Positions 47,141-56,615 of a stretch of DNA of 64,000 bases are shown here, one piece after another. The notes below the pieces were generated by a model. It had not been told where the DNA came from, did no database searches, and saw nothing but the letters and a program-made list of their open reading frames with translations. Numbering within the stretch: the first letter of the stretch is position 1; each line of letters starts with the position of its first letter. Location of the stretch: NCBI RefSeq assembly GCF_003716585.1, contig NZ_PTJO01000003.1:372001-436000 (forward strand), read 5' to 3'. This DNA is from Corynebacterium alimapuense. GTDB lineage: Bacteria; Actinomycetota; Actinomycetes; Mycobacteriales; Mycobacteriaceae. The translations under genes and the position numbers were made by a program.

Positions 47141-47569
47141 ATGTCAGATATGACACACCCTGCGCCCCAAGACAACGATCAGACTGGAACCTCTCCAGCG
47201 GTACCTTCGGTACCTGCTACCGCTGCTGTTCCGGCCAGCCCGGCGACTAAGGACACTGCGGCTAAGGACACCAAGAAAAAAGACGCTAAAAAGAAAGCCA
47301 AGGCTAGCGCCGAGAAAACCAAAGTCACCAAGTCAATGGCCGGCAGCACCTGGGCTGCCCTGATTATTGGTGCTTTGCTTTTGATCCTGTTGCTGGTTTT
47401 TATTATGCAAAACCAGCAGCTAATTGAGCTCAACTTGTTTTTCTGGACCTTTGAGTTCCCGGCCGGAATTGGCTACTTGTTCTCCGCAATCACCGGCGCG
47501 TTGATCATGGCATTAGTTGGCGGCATGCGGATGTTGGAATTGCGCCGCCAGGTGAAGAAGAAAAAGTAG
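47141..47569 (+). CDS. LapA-domain (DUF1049) membrane protein with Lys-rich N-terminus
   Basis: The 142-residue protein has a low-complexity, alternately Pro/Ala and Lys-rich N-terminal region (AAKDTKKKDAKKKAKAS), then two helices (WAALIIGALLLILLLVFIMQN and GIGYLFSAITGALIMALVGGM) and a basic tail RRQVKKKK. The helical hairpin with QNQQLIELNLFFWTFEFP is the LapA/DUF1049 pattern. In Gram-negatives LapA helps assemble lipopolysaccharide; the actinobacterial role is unknown. Two hairpins lie downstream. Confidence 0.82.
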   Translation: MSDMTHPAPQDNDQTGTSPAVPSVPATAAVPASPATKDTAAKDTKKKDAKKKAKASAEKTKVTKSMAGSTWAALIIGALLLILLLVFIMQNQQLIELNLFFWTFEFPAGIGYLFSAITGALIMALVGGMRMLELRRQVKKKK

Positions 47570-47602
47570 CAGCAGTTAGGCAACCTTATTTGCCACAAAG
47601 CA

Positions 47603-47646
47603 CAAGGGCGGCACGACACTGATCAGTAGGTGTCGTGTCGCCCTTG
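47603..47646. terminator. Hairpin downstream of the LapA-like gene
   Basis: A 17-base stem (47603-47619 with 47630-47646) with one G-T pair starts CAAGGGCGGCACGACAC. It lies between convergent genes, and probably ends transcription of the LapA-like gene although the T tract is short. Confidence 0.8.
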
Positions 47647-47680
47647 GCGTTGAACGCGAGGAACCAGCTACGGGTTGATG

Positions 47681-47717
47681 CTCATCTCTAGCGCGTAGTA
47701 CCTCGACTAGAGATGAG
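47681..47717. terminator. Second hairpin, downstream of cdsA
   Basis: Perfect 11-base arms CTCATCTCTAG (47681-47691) and CTAGAGATGAG (47707-47717) with a 15-base loop. It precedes the cdsA stop in the leftward sense and has no T run, so a terminator or RNA-processing role is tentative. Confidence 0.55.
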
Positions 47718-47732
47718 TTCAGGAGCTAGTTG

Positions 47733-48662
47733 TTAGCCGCCGATGATGCTGAGAACTAGCCAGGTCACCATCGCTGAGGGCAACATGCCATCAAGCCTGT
47801 CCATGAGACCACCGTGACCTGGGAGCATCGCCGACATATCCTTGATGCCCAGTTCGCGTTTGAACTGGGACTCCACCAGATCTCCGAGCGTCGCGCAGAT
47901 GACTAGACCGATACCCATGATCGCGCCAATCCACCATTGGTGTTCTAAAAGCAGAGAGACGGTCAGTGCGCCAGTGACGCTTCCTCCAATGATGGATCCG
48001 GCAAAGCCTTCCCAAGACTTCTTCGGGCTCACAGCTGGAGCCATGGGATGGGAGCCAAACATCACGCCAGCGATGAAACCACCGGTATCAGAGGCGATCA
48101 CGCACAGCATAAAGGTAACAATATAGGCCCCAGCCCAGGTCCCATCAGAAGGAATAAGGGAGAGCATCGCCGCAAAAGAGGCGAATAGTGGAATCCAGGT
48201 GAGCACAAAGATTGCCACCGCGGTATCGCGCAAGTAGTTCTGCGGTGCGGTATTTGGCCCGTGATAGAACAGCCGGCCAAACATCATCACCAGCACTGCG
48301 GTGACATAGGCAGCCACCAGCCCGGTGGTATCAAATGGCCAGGACAGCCACACCATTGCTTGCCCCAGCAGGATCATTAAGACCCGAGGTACCTGGTAGG
48401 AATGCTCGCGTAGTCGGGTGACTACTTCCCACGTAGCCACTCCAACTGCGACCGCAACTAGTAGATACCAACCGAGCGGCCCACTCCATACCGCCAAAAG
48501 CACGAGGGCTCCGAGTGCCAAACCAACACCGATAGCCTTCGGCAAACTTCGGCCGGCCGAATTCTTCGGCTTAGGAAGATGATCTACCGGTAGCACGCGC
48601 CGTGAGGCTGAGTCGGGGGCTCCGTGGCTGCCGATGACGTGAGCGTCGGGGGCGTCACTCAC
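47733..48662 (-). CDS. cdsA: Phosphatidate cytidylyltransferase
   Basis: CdsA makes CDP-diacylglycerol from phosphatidic acid and CTP for phospholipid synthesis. It is a polytopic 309-residue protein with about eight helices and the signature CATLGDLVESQFKRELGIKDMSAMLPGHGGLMDRLDG at the C-terminus, containing the metal-binding Asp residues. AGGAGG lies six bases before the GTG start. It follows frr on the same strand, 57 bases downstream. Confidence 0.95.
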   Translation of the reverse strand: MSDAPDAHVIGSHGAPDSASRRVLPVDHLPKPKNSAGRSLPKAIGVGLALGALVLLAVWSGPLGWYLLVAVAVGVATWEVVTRLREHSYQVPRVLMILLGQAMVWLSWPFDTTGLVAAYVTAVLVMMFGRLFYHGPNTAPQNYLRDTAVAIFVLTWIPLFASFAAMLSLIPSDGTWAGAYIVTFMLCVIASDTGGFIAGVMFGSHPMAPAVSPKKSWEGFAGSIIGGSVTGALTVSLLLEHQWWIGAIMGIGLVICATLGDLVESQFKRELGIKDMSAMLPGHGGLMDRLDGMLPSAMVTWLVLSIIGG

Positions 48663-48719
48663 CTGGAACCTCCTGGTGTGGTCAATGTTCGTGGGGGGAT
48701 CAGAAAAAGCAAGAGAAGG

Positions 48720-49277
48720 TTAAACCTCCATTAGCTCTGCTTCCTTCTTGCTCACCAGCTCGTCGATCTGAGTGGCGTAGGTCTGAGTGACCTTATCTAG
48801 TTCTTTCTCCGCTGCCTGGACTTCGTCCTCGCCAGCGTCGCCGTCCTTTTGCAGCTTCTTGAGCTGTTCCATCCCTTTACGACGGATGTTGCGGATGGCG
48901 ATTTTTCCGTCTTCGCCCTTGCCCTTGGCCAACTTGGCCATGTCGCGGCGACGATCTTCTGTGAGCTGCGGGATGGTTACACGCAGCACCTGACCGTCAT
49001 TGGTGGGGTTGACGCCCAAATCGGAGTTACGAATCGCCTTCTCGATGGCCCCCATGACATTGATCTCATAGGGGCGGATGAGCAACATCCGCGGCTCCGG
49101 TACTGAGATGGTCGCCATCTGAGTAATCGGAGTGGGCGAGCCGTAGTATTCCGCGACGATGCCATTGAACATCGCCGGGTTCGCTCGGCCGGTGCGGATC
49201 GTGGTCAAATCATCGCGCGTGTGCTCGACGGAATGGGTCATACGGTCCTCGGATTCGAGGAGGATCTCGTCAATCAT
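48720..49277 (-). CDS. frr: Ribosome recycling factor
   Basis: RRF acts with EF-G to split post-termination ribosomes. The 185-residue protein is nearly all helical, with [24 protein letters not shown] (about residues 28-52), the hinge around [20 protein letters not shown], and [24 protein letters not shown]. Length is standard. AAGGAAG precedes the ATG. Located between pyrH and cdsA as in most bacteria. Confidence 0.97.
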   Translation of the reverse strand: MIDEILLESEDRMTHSVEHTRDDLTTIRTGRANPAMFNGIVAEYYGSPTPITQMATISVPEPRMLLIRPYEINVMGAIEKAIRNSDLGVNPTNDGQVLRVTIPQLTEDRRRDMAKLAKGKGEDGKIAIRNIRRKGMEQLKKLQKDGDAGEDEVQAAEKELDKVTQTYATQIDELVSKKEAELMEV

Positions 49278-49391
49278 GAAGAGGCTTCCTTGCAGTCAGG
49301 GTTCTCGGTGGGGTGCGGGCAAGTAATAATCACCGGCAGCAGCCGGCAGTGAATTCCTGGCAATCCAGGCCAAATCTACCAGGTAGGCAGG

Positions 49392-50132
49392 TCAGGATCG
49401 GACCAAAGTGCCAATCTGCTCACCGGCAACCGCGCGGGCAATATTGCCCTCAGTCAGCAGGTTGAACACGAGGATCGGCATGGCATTATCCATACACAGG
49501 GAAAAAGCAGTGGCATCCGCAACCTTGAGGCCCTTTTCAATCACCTGGCGCGGCGTGATCTCACTGAAGAGTTCAGCGTCTGGATTGGTCCTTGGATCAT
49601 CCGAGTAGACACCTTCTACGCCCTTGGCAAGGAAGAGTACATCGCAGCCGATTTCCAAAGCGCGCTGAGCGGCAGTGGTATCGGTGGAGAAGTATGGCAT
49701 GCCCATGCCAGCGCCAAAGATGACCACTCGGCCCTTTTCCAGATGACGGACTGCACGCAGTGGCAGGTAGGGCTCGGCGACCTGCGCCATGTTGATAGCG
49801 GTCTGGACGCGTGAGCCAACCCCCTGCTGCTGCAGGAAGTCCTGCAAAGCCAAGCAGTTCATAACGGTGCCAAGCATTCCCATGTAATCCGAGCGGGCGC
49901 GGTCCATTCCACGCTGTTGGAGCTCTGCGCCGCGGAAGAAGTTTCCGCCGCCAATGACAACTGCAATCTCTGCGCCTGTTTGGGCGACTTCAGCGATTTG
50001 GCGGGCGACATTCTCGATGACGTCGGGGTCAATACCAACATTGCCACCACCGAACATCTCACCCCCCAGCTTCAGCATCACTCTCTTGTAGCCGTGTCGC
50101 TTGGGACTGTCGGTGTTGTCAGCGGTGGTCAC
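49392..50132 (-). CDS. pyrH: UMP kinase
   Basis: PyrH phosphorylates UMP to UDP in pyrimidine synthesis and is hexameric. The amino acid kinase fold starts [14 protein letters not shown], followed by [32 protein letters not shown] and [19 protein letters not shown] place the start at GTG 50130-50132, with AAAGGAG ten bases upstream, not at an ATG 14 codons earlier. The protein is then 246 residues. Confidence 0.96.
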   Translation of the reverse strand: MTTADNTDSPKRHGYKRVMLKLGGEMFGGGNVGIDPDVIENVARQIAEVAQTGAEIAVVIGGGNFFRGAELQQRGMDRARSDYMGMLGTVMNCLALQDFLQQQGVGSRVQTAINMAQVAEPYLPLRAVRHLEKGRVVIFGAGMGMPYFSTDTTAAQRALEIGCDVLFLAKGVEGVYSDDPRTNPDAELFSEITPRQVIEKGLKVADATAFSLCMDNAMPILVFNLLTEGNIARAVAGEQIGTLVRS

Positions 50133-50249
50133 CGGTGGCTCTCCTTTTAGTTCGGTAAATCGTATCGGATTCATCCTACAGACCTCGTGCGCGCTTACCT
50201 GTGCGACCTGCCTCTCGCGTCAGATTGAGATCAATATCTGGGCACGAAA

Positions 50250-50292
50250 AAACCCACCCCATCCATCCGCAAGGAACGTGTGTGGTGGGTTT
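50250..50292 (-). terminator. Intrinsic terminator after tsf
   Basis: Arms AAACCCACC (50250-50258) and GGTGGGTTT (50284-50292); read leftward, the stem is followed by a run of T (six A bases on the plus strand). It lies 21 bases beyond the tsf stop. Confidence 0.8.
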
Positions 50293-50312
50293 AACTGGTA
50301 GCTCAGGCGGAT

Positions 50313-51140
50313 TTAGGCCTGGCCGACCTCGAAACGAGCGAAAGCGGTCAGGGTAACGCCAGCCTCGTCCATGATCTGCTTAACGTTCTTCTTGGAGTCG
50401 GCGACAGAGGCCTGCTCCAACAAGACGACGTCCTTGTAGAAGCCGCCCAAGCGACCCTCGATAATCTTCGGGATAGCCTTTTCCGGCTTGCCCTCTTCGC
50501 GAGTGATCTGCTCGGCGATGGAGCGTTCCTTCTCGACGACCTCGGCCGGAACGTCTTCGCGAGTCAGGTAACCGGCCTTGAGAGCTGCCACCTGCATTGC
50601 GGCATTCTTAGCCGCGGCCTCAGCCTCTTCGCCTTCGCCGGTGTAGGCGACGATGACGCCGACTGACGGGGGCAGATCAGCGGAACGGTGGTGAAGGTAG
50701 ACAGCAACTTTGTCGCCTTCGACGGTCACGGCGCGACGCAGCTCGAGCTTCTCACCGATCTTGGCGGAGAGCTCCTGCAGGACGTCAGCGGCGGACTTGC
50801 CATTGACATCAGCGGCGGCGAGCTCTTCCTGAGAGTTAGCCTTGACAGCAGCAGCGCCCTGGGCAATCTGCTCAGCGATGTCCTTGAACTCAGCGTTCTT
50901 GGCCACGAAGTCGGTCTCGGAGTTGATCTCGACCATGGTGTTGCCGGAGACAGCGACTAGGCCTTCGGTGGCGTTGCGCTCTGCGCGCTTGCCGACATCC
51001 TTGGCACCCTTGATGCGTAGGATCTCGATGGCCTTATCCAGGTCGCCAGCGGTCTCTTCAAGAGCCTTTTTGCAATCCATCATGCCGGAGCCGGTGATCT
51101 CGCGGAGCTTCTTGACATCTGCTGCAGTGTAGTTCGCCAT
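50313..51140 (-). CDS. tsf: Elongation factor Ts
   Basis: EF-Ts exchanges GDP for GTP on EF-Tu. The N-terminal UBA-like part [21 protein letters not shown] (about residues 9-29) is diagnostic, followed by [13 protein letters not shown] (about 70-82) and the dimerisation region. The 275-residue length is normal. GAGGAGG lies about eleven bases before the ATG. Between rpsB and pyrH, with a hairpin on each side. Confidence 0.97.
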   Translation of the reverse strand: MANYTAADVKKLREITGSGMMDCKKALEETAGDLDKAIEILRIKGAKDVGKRAERNATEGLVAVSGNTMVEINSETDFVAKNAEFKDIAEQIAQGAAAVKANSQEELAAADVNGKSAADVLQELSAKIGEKLELRRAVTVEGDKVAVYLHHRSADLPPSVGVIVAYTGEGEEAEAAAKNAAMQVAALKAGYLTREDVPAEVVEKERSIAEQITREEGKPEKAIPKIIEGRLGGFYKDVVLLEQASVADSKKNVKQIMDEAGVTLTAFARFEVGQA

Positions 51141-51201
51141 AGTTCGGGCGATCCTCCTCGTTTAGGAAAGTGTTCGTTCACAAAGCGTACTCGATGAAAA
51201 A

Positions 51202-51236
51202 AGCCCCCGCCGCGCGTACGCGACTGGCGGGGGCCT
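51202..51236 (-). terminator. Intrinsic terminator/attenuator between rpsB and tsf
   Basis: Stem GCCCCCGCC / GGCGGGGGC with a T-run on the minus strand (plus strand GATGAAAAAAGCC). It is positioned to lower read-through from rpsB into tsf. Confidence 0.85.
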
Positions 51237-51255
51237 AGTAAGGCCGGAAGGCTCT

Positions 51256-52149
51256 TTACTTCTCAGTAGCCTCGGCGGCCGGTGCGGTTGCGGGATCTTC
51301 GGTAGCTGCAGGAACCTCGGTAGCTTCGGCGGCCGGTGCGGCTGCTTCTGCGGCGGGGGTCTCGGTAGCTTCGGTAGCCTCGGCGGCCTTCTCGGCGTCG
51401 ACTGCTGCCTTCTCTTCGGTGTCGCCAGCGGCATCCTTAGCGGCGGCGAGCTTGCGCTCTTCGCGAGCCTTCTTGCCCTCTTCCACGGCGACGGAGATCA
51501 CGCGGGAAAGCAAAGCGGTGGAGCGGATGGCGTCATCGTTGCCGGGGACCGGCCACTGAACGACGTCCGGGTCACAGTTGGTGTCCAGGATGGCAACAAC
51601 CGGAATTCCGAGCTTGTGAGCCTCGCTGATGGCGATGTGCTCTTTATTGGTGTCGATGACCCACATAGCGGAGGGGATCTTCGACATGTCAGCGATGCCG
51701 CCGAGGACGCGCTCGAGCTTGGTGCGCTCGCGGGTCAGCATGAGGATTTCCTTCTTGGTGCGGCCATCGTAGCCACCCTCAGCTGCGTCCATTGCCTGCA
51801 GTTCCTTCATGCGGTGAAGGCGCTTGGAGACGGTCTGGAAGTTGGTGAGCATGCCACCGAGCCAGCGGTGGTTGACGTAGGGCATGCCGACGCGCTCAGC
51901 TTCGGTCTGCACTGCCTCTTGGGCCTGCTTCTTGGTGCCGACGAACAGGACGCTTCCGCCGTGGGCGACAGTCTCCTTGACGAACTCGAAAGCCTCGTTG
52001 ATGTAGGTCAGGGTCTGCTGAAGGTCGATGATGTAGATACCGTTGCGGTCGGTGAAAATGAAACGACGCATTTTCGGGTTCCAACGGCGGGTCTGGTGTC
52101 CAAAGTGGACGCCGGCATCAAGAAGTTCGCGCATGGTAACAACAGCCAT
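51256..52149 (-). CDS. rpsB: 30S ribosomal protein S2
   Basis: S2 starts [27 protein letters not shown], has [18 protein letters not shown] and the closing [22 protein letters not shown] motif. The 297-residue protein carries an acidic Ala/Glu/Thr-rich C-terminal tail of about 55 residues with repeated AEATE-type units, an actinobacterial addition. Start at 52149, inside a longer open frame. The gene begins the rpsB-tsf-pyrH-frr-cdsA run and its promoter must lie in the 345-base gap upstream. Confidence 0.97.
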   Translation of the reverse strand: MAVVTMRELLDAGVHFGHQTRRWNPKMRRFIFTDRNGIYIIDLQQTLTYINEAFEFVKETVAHGGSVLFVGTKKQAQEAVQTEAERVGMPYVNHRWLGGMLTNFQTVSKRLHRMKELQAMDAAEGGYDGRTKKEILMLTRERTKLERVLGGIADMSKIPSAMWVIDTNKEHIAISEAHKLGIPVVAILDTNCDPDVVQWPVPGNDDAIRSTALLSRVISVAVEEGKKAREERKLAAAKDAAGDTEEKAAVDAEKAAEATEATETPAAEAAAPAAEATEVPAATEDPATAPAAEATEK

Positions 52150-52494
52150 GTCACGCTCGCTTTCTAGTAGATTTTCGGTTTTCTGGTGCAAAATGTGCAG
52201 GTTTTTATCCTGCACCCTAGCGACAAAGCCGACGCCGACACCCGGTTACCCGGGACCTAGTCGACGCTGGGGTTTTCCGGCATAAACACCGGAGATAATG
52301 TCGCGCGTAGTCAATGAATCTGGCATGGCAGACACACTGCTGTCGCCAATCATAGTCCCTGGTATGGGTAGCGCCAAAACCAATCCACAGACTTCTCCAC
52401 AGGCATTACCCACAAGAGAACCCCTGCCCCACCATCCACAGGTGGCCCGACAGCTCCACAACGCTATCTGGAGGCTCGATCTAGTCTGCCGAGT
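52150..52494. other. 345-base divergent gap between rpsB and the M23-like gene
   Basis: No gene is seen. It includes the rpsB promoter area, a small hairpin (CCGG-CCGG around 52280) and several copies of TCCACAG (near 52384, 52396 and 52436) that are DnaA-box-like but do not form a clear array. Confidence 0.5.
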
Positions 52495-53010
52495 ATGACG
52501 CTGCCTATGACGCCGCTTATAACAAAGCCCCTAAGTAGCTGGCTTGTGGCCGTGACCGCGATCAGCTCATCGTTGTGGTGGTCTCCACCTGCTGCTGCCT
52601 ATGTCGACCCCAGCACTGGCCACAGCACCGCCCAAAAGGTAATTCGGGCCTTCGATAAACCGGAGCATAACTGGCTGCCGGGTCACCGCGGGGTCGATTT
52701 AGCACTCGAAGTCGGCGAGCCGGTGCTGGCAGCTGGAAGCGGTGTTGTCGTTTTTGCTGGGAACGTGGCCGGCACCCCGACAGTCTCTATCGATCATTCA
52801 GATGGAGTTCGCACCACTTATCAACCGGTATTCCCCTCGGTGGTTGAAGGCGAACATGTCACCGAAGGCAGTGAGATTGGGAGTCTCGCCCACGCAACAG
52901 ATGGTTGGGAAGGATTGCAATGGGGAGCACGTTCTGGCCCTGCCCGCGATGAGTATCTCAACCCACTCAGCTTGTTGGAGCTGCCGACAATCAGACTCAA
53001 ACAGATTTAG
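52495..53010 (+). CDS. Secreted M23-fold protein with a changed metal site
   Basis: The 171-residue protein has a signal peptide ending near AAAYVD and an M23 (LytM-like) domain. The first metal motif HRGVD is intact (His64, Asp68), then LAAGSGVVVFAGNVAG and TYQPVFPSVVEG. But the usual LHWG ligand reads LQWG (Gln142), so one zinc-binding His is missing. It is likely to be a non-catalytic regulator of cell-wall hydrolases or to act only weakly; this is inference. Convergent with xerC, 4 bases apart. Confidence 0.85.
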   Translation: MTLPMTPLITKPLSSWLVAVTAISSSLWWSPPAAAYVDPSTGHSTAQKVIRAFDKPEHNWLPGHRGVDLALEVGEPVLAAGSGVVVFAGNVAGTPTVSIDHSDGVRTTYQPVFPSVVEGEHVTEGSEIGSLAHATDGWEGLQWGARSGPARDEYLNPLSLLELPTIRLKQI

Positions 53011-53014
53011 GATC

Positions 53015-53911
53015 TCAGGCTCGTGGATGAGCGCGGGTATAAACCTCACGGAGCCGTTCTGCAGAAACGTGCGTGTAGATTTGAGTGGTCTGCAACGAAG
53101 AGTGCCCTAAAAGTTCTTGGACTTCCCGCAGGTCGGCTCCACCTTCCAATAGATGCGTTGCTGCGGTGTGCCGCAGCTCGTGTGGGGTGACCTTGTGGCC
53201 GCTGACCATGCCAGCCCGCTCGACGATTCGGCGCACTTGACGTGGATCAATCCGCCCACCGCGGACCCCGACGAACAAGGCCTCCGAATCCTGCGCGGCC
53301 ATTGTTGAGCGCCCTTGTTCGAGCCAATCGCGAACAGCGGCAGAGGCGGTTTCTCCGAACGGGACCACGCGCTGTTTGTCGCCTTTACCTAACACCCGGG
53401 CGCTAAATCTCTGTAGATCAATATCTCGAAGATTAAGTCCAGTCAGCTCCGAGACTCGAATACCGGTGGCATAGAGCAATTCCAGCATGGCACTATCCCG
53501 GAGAAACTCTGGCTCGGTGGCGGAGGCCGCATTACCGACAAATTCCCCTGCTTGAGCCTGTCCCAATATCTCCGGCAATGGACGGCTGACTCTCGGTGCA
53601 ATTAATCGGGCGGCCACATCACTATCAAGGTGTCCTTGGCGCACCGCCCAAGTAGAAAAGGAGCGCACAGCTGCGGTTCGACGCGCCAGAGTCGCCCGCG
53701 ACTTCCCATTAGCCACGGCTTCTGCCAGCCACGACCGCAGCGCATTGAGAGTAAAAGCATCAAAGGTAGGCACACGTTGAGTCAGATCAAACAGGTCTGA
53801 GCGATAACCGCGCACCGTGGCAGCAGAGCGCCCCAGGACGAGGCGGGAGTGCTCCGAGAAGTCCTCAATAGCTTCTCCTACCTGCGTAATCTGCTTGCCT
53901 GGATTATCCAT
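53015..53911 (-). CDS. xerC: Tyrosine recombinase XerC
   Basis: XerC and XerD resolve chromosome dimers at dif. The 298-residue protein has an N-terminal SAM-like domain and a catalytic domain with Arg (LYATGIRVSELTGLNLRD, about 160), HELRHTAATHLLEGG (HxxR, about 250-265), LLGHSSLQTTQIYTHV with the nucleophile Tyr near residue 283. Start MDNPGKQ is chosen over an earlier frame reading into dprA. It is next to dprA, as in other corynebacteria. Confidence 0.92.
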   Translation of the reverse strand: MDNPGKQITQVGEAIEDFSEHSRLVLGRSAATVRGYRSDLFDLTQRVPTFDAFTLNALRSWLAEAVANGKSRATLARRTAAVRSFSTWAVRQGHLDSDVAARLIAPRVSRPLPEILGQAQAGEFVGNAASATEPEFLRDSAMLELLYATGIRVSELTGLNLRDIDLQRFSARVLGKGDKQRVVPFGETASAAVRDWLEQGRSTMAAQDSEALFVGVRGGRIDPRQVRRIVERAGMVSGHKVTPHELRHTAATHLLEGGADLREVQELLGHSSLQTTQIYTHVSAERLREVYTRAHPRA

Positions 53912-53922
53912 AGCACCCGATA

Positions 53923-55092
53923 CTAGTCTCGGTGCTCGCCTACCCGGAACCACGTGGATCCTTCGCGCCCAATCAGCGCACGTCGGTGAAGATCCATCAG
54001 TAGGTGCACCACCAGCGGCAGCGGCAGACCTGCACCAGCGGCAATATCTTCAGCGCTGACGGCCGCGGAACCGCAAGCATCAAAGATCCGCAATTCATTG
54101 CGTGAGAGGCTCTGAGCAGGGGTAGCTGCGAAAGCCAACTCATACTGCTGGGTCACGTCCAAGGCTCCGACAGCGCCTAGCAGTGCCCGGATCTCATCAG
54201 CGCCGGTGACCAGCTGCGCGCGACCGGAACGGATGCGTTCATGACAACCCAGGGATCCGGCTCCGGTAATCGGACCAGGCACCGCCATGGCCACCCGCCC
54301 CAGTCCCTCTGCCCAACTCAGAGTGTTCAACGCCCCCGAACGCCAGGCAGCTTCCACAATGACGGTGCCGGCAGTTAATGCTGCAACAAGCCGATTGCGG
54401 GTGAGGAATCGGTGCCGTTGCGGAGTAGTACCTGGTGGATATTCGCTCAGGACACATCCTTGCCCGGCGATCCTCTCCAGCAATGCCGCATTGCGTGCTG
54501 GATAGACTCGGTCGATTCCGCATGCGGCCACCGCTACGGTATTCCCGCCGGCAGCCAGTGCTGCTTCATGGGCTGCGGTGTCAATGCCGAAGGCGCCTCC
54601 AGAGACCACCGTCCACTGGTGGCTGGCTAGTCCAGCCACTATTTGTCGTGTCGCCTCCACCCCATAACGAGTCACTGCCCGGGTTCCCACCACTGCTACC
54701 GATTGAGCAACCAGCCCAGTCAAGTCTGCGCCCTTTGCCCACAATGCATGTGGTGGTACCGCATCTGCCTGGTAGCTACGAAGATGCTCACTGCGTCCAG
54801 TGGCTGCAAACCCAAAAGCTTGGTCTAGTTCTGCACCTGGCCACTCCTGATCATCTGGGCTTATCAGTCGTGCTCCCACGGCAGCCGCAGCTTCTAAGTC
54901 CGCCGCTGACTGATCATGGTTATAGCGAGCTTGCGTCTGCCGACCCAATTCCCCCAGCCACTTCGCCCGGGTTCTCACTCCCCTGGCAATGTCATCGGCG
55001 TCACGGCCAGCCGACAATAGCTCTTGGAGTGGCCTGGATGGCCCTTCGATGACTCTATTGAGATAGGCCCATGATTCTGGCTTGCTGCTCAT
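53923..55092 (-). CDS. dprA: DNA processing protein DprA
   Basis: DprA loads RecA on incoming single-stranded DNA during natural transformation. The Rossmann-like DprA domain shows SVAVVGTRAVTRYGVE (about residue 130), VVSGGAFGIDTAAHEAAL, and YPPGTTPQRHRFLTRNRLVAAL with the conserved RNRL segment; a C-terminal winged helix follows (LSRNELRIFDACG to the end). 389 residues. ATG overlaps the comM stop (ATGA), so the pair is translationally coupled. Confidence 0.93.
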   Translation of the reverse strand: MSSKPESWAYLNRVIEGPSRPLQELLSAGRDADDIARGVRTRAKWLGELGRQTQARYNHDQSAADLEAAAAVGARLISPDDQEWPGAELDQAFGFAATGRSEHLRSYQADAVPPHALWAKGADLTGLVAQSVAVVGTRAVTRYGVEATRQIVAGLASHQWTVVSGGAFGIDTAAHEAALAAGGNTVAVAACGIDRVYPARNAALLERIAGQGCVLSEYPPGTTPQRHRFLTRNRLVAALTAGTVIVEAAWRSGALNTLSWAEGLGRVAMAVPGPITGAGSLGCHERIRSGRAQLVTGADEIRALLGAVGALDVTQQYELAFAATPAQSLSRNELRIFDACGSAAVSAEDIAAGAGLPLPLVVHLLMDLHRRALIGREGSTWFRVGEHRD

Positions 55093-56615
55093 GCTGCCTG
55101 CCTTACTTGGTCTGCGCCGCGAAGCTCTACGGCTGAAGCAACGTGACCTAGATCCGGGCGGAGTTGTCCTTCCAGATCGCATATCGTCCAGGCGAGTTTG
55201 AGCACCCGATCCACTCCTCGTTGGCTGAGCCTCCCATCAGCGAGCAAAGCAGTAATCATCGCCATCCCAGCATCTTCAGCCGGATAATGACGGCGCAGTT
55301 GATGCGGATCAATCCTGGCATTATTCGACTGACCCATCCCGCATTTCAACCATCGATGTAGCGCGCGTTGTCTAGCCAACAGCACTCGCTCGGCGATGCT
55401 CTCACTAGGTTCGGCATCATCACTCGATAACACGGCGCCCACGTTGGACGTCCGGACAACAATGTCGAGGCGATCCCGCAGCGGACCGGAGAGGTTATTG
55501 AGATAGTTGGCGCGTTGCCGCGAGCTACACCGACAAGCAGTCGGGTCTTCTGCGGCACACCGGCAAGGGTTAGCCGCCAGAACTAATTGGAAACGCGCCG
55601 GGAATATCACCTCCCGGTGCTTTCGGAGCAAGCGAACTCGACCGTCTTCCAGTGGAGTGCGCAACCCATCCAGGATGGCCGCTGGAATCTCCGAGGCTTC
55701 ATCCAAGAGCAGCACTCCGTGGTGTGCCAAACTCACTGCTCCGGGCCTGGGGTTGCCTGATCCGCCACCCAAGAGTCCTGCTCTGCTCACCGAATGATGC
55801 GGGGCGACAAAGGGCGCCTGGTTGATCGCACCGCCAGCCACTCCTTCCGTACCCGCAACAGAATGCACCGCGGTAGCCTCGAGCGATTGCGCCCGATCAA
55901 GCCCAGGCAAGATGCTGGGCATACGAGCTGCGATCATGGATTTTCCAGATCCCGGTGGACCAATGAGAAACATGTGGTGCCCACCAGCTGCTGCGACCTC
56001 TGCTGCCCGGCGCGCTTCTGGTTGGCCTGCCACATCAGCAAAATCGGGCAAGTGAGGCCTGGCTGGGTCTGGCAGCTCAGCGGTGCCGTTGTCCAACTCG
56101 CGTTTTCCACCGGCCCATTCCCAAGCGTGTGTCAACGTAGGTGCGATATAGACTTCTAGGTCCTCGACCAAGCTGGCTTCGGCGGCATTGGCTGGTGGAA
56201 TCAGCGCCCGCTTGAAGCCCTGATTTCTGGCGGCTAATAATGCTGGCAACACACCGGCTACCGGCCGAATATGGCCGTCGAGCCCCAACTCCCCCAGTAC
56301 AAGCGTCTCTGCCAGCTGGGCGGATCGTTCCGGATGCTTGGCTGCGAGCACTGCCAGTGCGATGGGAAGATCATAGTGGGAACCGGATTTTCGCAGCGAC
56401 GCTGGGGACATGGAGACGACGATCTTGGTGCGTGGCCAGTCCAGCCGTGAATTGGCTACTGCAGTGCGAATACGATCGCGTGATTCAGTGACCGCAGTAT
56501 CTCCCAGGCCTACGAGGTGGATCCCGGGTAATCCGGGGCCAATATTTGCTTCAACGGTGACAATCCGTGCCTCCACTCCCAGCACGGCCGCTGTAAAGGT
56601 CCTAGCGAGCGCCAT
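55089..56615 (-). CDS. comM: YifB/ComM family Mg-chelatase-like AAA ATPase
   Basis: ComM is a hexameric helicase aiding branch migration in transformation in some species. The 508-residue protein has the N-terminal domain (HLVGLGDTAVTESRDRIRTAV), an AAA+ core with Walker A FLIGPPGSGKSMIAARMP (about residue 214) and Walker B GVLLLDEASEI (about 295), and the C-terminal domain ending ILKLAWTI-type sequence (VLKLAWTICDLEGQ). GGGGAG precedes the ATG. Overlaps yraN by 14 bases and dprA by 4. Confidence 0.93.
   Translation of the reverse strand: MALARTFTAAVLGVEARIVTVEANIGPGLPGIHLVGLGDTAVTESRDRIRTAVANSRLDWPRTKIVVSMSPASLRKSGSHYDLPIALAVLAAKHPERSAQLAETLVLGELGLDGHIRPVAGVLPALLAARNQGFKRALIPPANAAEASLVEDLEVYIAPTLTHAWEWAGGKRELDNGTAELPDPARPHLPDFADVAGQPEARRAAEVAAAGGHHMFLIGPPGSGKSMIAARMPSILPGLDRAQSLEATAVHSVAGTEGVAGGAINQAPFVAPHHSVSRAGLLGGGSGNPRPGAVSLAHHGVLLLDEASEIPAAILDGLRTPLEDGRVRLLRKHREVIFPARFQLVLAANPCRCAAEDPTACRCSSRQRANYLNNLSGPLRDRLDIVVRTSNVGAVLSSDDAEPSESIAERVLLARQRALHRWLKCGMGQSNNARIDPHQLRRHYPAEDAGMAMITALLADGRLSQRGVDRVLKLAWTICDLEGQLRPDLGHVASAVELRGADQVRQAA

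Noticed and set aside
52384..52443. Several TCCACAG repeats upstream of rpsB, possibly DnaA boxes
   Set aside because: Spacing is irregular and flanking bases differ from the DnaA-box consensus; no origin-like AT-rich region or replication genes nearby.
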